Shown: positions 63,626 through 64,000 of the stretch, piece by piece
Layout: the number at the start of each line of letters is the position of its first letter
Numbering within the stretch: position 1 is the stretch's first letter
Source: Undibacterium sp. KW1
GTDB lineage: Bacteria; Pseudomonadota; Gammaproteobacteria; Burkholderiales; Burkholderiaceae_D
Reading direction: 5' to 3'
Assembly (NCBI RefSeq): GCF_009937955.1
Contig: NZ_AP018439.1
Location: 2,914,001 to 2,978,000, forward strand
DNA length: 64,000 nucleotides
Position numbers and translations under genes: made by a program
Notes under the pieces: model-generated
What the model was told of the DNA's origin: nothing
The model's input: the letters and a program-made list of their open reading frames with translations, nothing else
Databases searched by the model: none

Positions 63626-64000
63626 CTAACTCTGCAAAAATTGACGAATAAGGCGATTCACACGCTCCGGTTGTTCATGGATAACCCAGTGTGAACCCTC
63701 AGCAATACGCTGTATCTGGATATCATCGACAAAACTCTCAATACCATCGAGCAAGGTCTTGGGCAAGGCTTTGTCATTTTCACCCCAGATGACGCGGGTG
63801 GGCACCTTGACTTGAAAATCAGCCGGATTCAGATTTAACTGCAAAGGCCCGGGACTTTTTTCTGTCGGTGGGTGTAATGGTGACGCGCGGTAATAATTGA
63901 CGCCACCAGTCAAACCACGCGCCCAGCAAGCATGGTAAGCCGCCTGGGTCTCTGCATCAAACCAGATAGCTTCACCCTGACCCATGCCATTGAAGAAGCC
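63626..64000 (-). CDS. Alpha/beta hydrolase, epoxide-hydrolase-like (C-terminal part)
   Basis: The reading frame is open to the right edge (GFFNGMGQGEAIWF at the boundary), so an internal methionine at 63985 is not the start. The visible 124 codons hold the Asp in RVIWGENDKALPKTL and the His in EGSHWVIHEQPERVN, two triad members. The nucleophile is outside the window. This is the first visible gene of the hydrolase-thioesterase-GNAT operon. Confidence 0.82.
   Translation of the reverse strand, partial: GFFNGMGQGEAIWFDAETQAAYHACWARGLTGGVNYYRASPLHPPTEKSPGPLQLNLNPADFQVKVPTRVIWGENDKALPKTLLDGIESFVDDIQIQRIAEGSHWVIHEQPERVNRLIRQFLQS

Noticed and set aside
1..64000. tRNA, rRNA, CRISPR, insertion sequences or prophage genes
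   Set aside because: I scanned gaps on both strands and saw no cloverleaf, repeat-spacer array, transposase, integrase or phage structural gene.

Overview
The window looks like a chromosomal segment of a betaproteobacterium of the order Burkholderiales, most like Oxalobacteraceae (Undibacterium, Janthinobacterium or Herminiimonas type). This is inferred from protein resemblance, the complete iscRSUA-hscBA-fdx-iscX operon, the DUF4214 surface proteins and the mix of housekeeping genes. I saw no rRNA, tRNA, CRISPR array, insertion sequence, integrase or phage gene. The gene order reads as core chromosome with a few accessory islands.

Layout. 1-4000: the N-terminal 1329 codons of a huge DUF4214/RTX-like surface protein (minus strand, runs off the left edge), with a well-formed CRP-type operator and class II promoter geometry. 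4.3-10.6 kb: a small DUF6265 protein, threonine synthase, an FdhD protein with an added winged-helix domain, a YdeP-type molybdoenzyme, and an XRE-cupin regulator with a paired palindromic operator. 10.8-14.5 kb: kbl-tdh-sdaA, for threonine and serine breakdown. 14.5-20.2 kb: a TonB-dependent receptor, a prolyl-oligopeptidase-fold protein that has lost its whole catalytic triad, and two small exported proteins. 20.3-23.6 kb: an Lrp-type regulator divergent from a lysine-dehydrogenase-like gene and an ALDH7-type dehydrogenase. 23.8-29.9 kb: Cdd1 and the ISC iron-sulfur operon with its IscR promoter site.

30-38.3 kb: orphan histidine kinase, thyA-folA, DUF4337 protein, MipA/OmpV porin-like protein, Orn/Lys/Arg decarboxylase, PilZ/YcgR-like protein. 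38.5-42.4 kb: a lipoprotein fusing DUF4214 to DUF1800, followed by a Tat-exported DUF1501 protein. 42.5-52.5 kb: glutaminase, dcd, YgiQ radical SAM protein, a small zinc-ribbon protein, prfB with an intact programmed +1 frameshift, lysS, an ABC exporter and an anchored cupin. 52.5-57.3 kb: a renalase-like flavoprotein, a small basic protein, a CBS protein, metY, an alpha/beta hydrolase, a LysE exporter. 57.3-62 kb: a three-gene cassette cysC - DHH phosphoesterase - sulfotransferase behind a chemotaxis receptor. 62.3-64 kb: DUF962, GNAT, 4HBT thioesterase and a hydrolase cut by the right edge.

The most interesting candidate system is the sulfation cassette. APS kinase would make PAPS, the sulfotransferase would spend it, and the DHH phosphoesterase (the family of NrnA, a pAp phosphatase) could clear the inhibitory PAP by-product. 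Next are the catalytically dead S9A protein beside the TonB receptor, the DUF4214-DUF1800/DUF1501 export pair, and the CRP-controlled giant surface protein. All functional statements rest on motif reading by eye; no database search was run.
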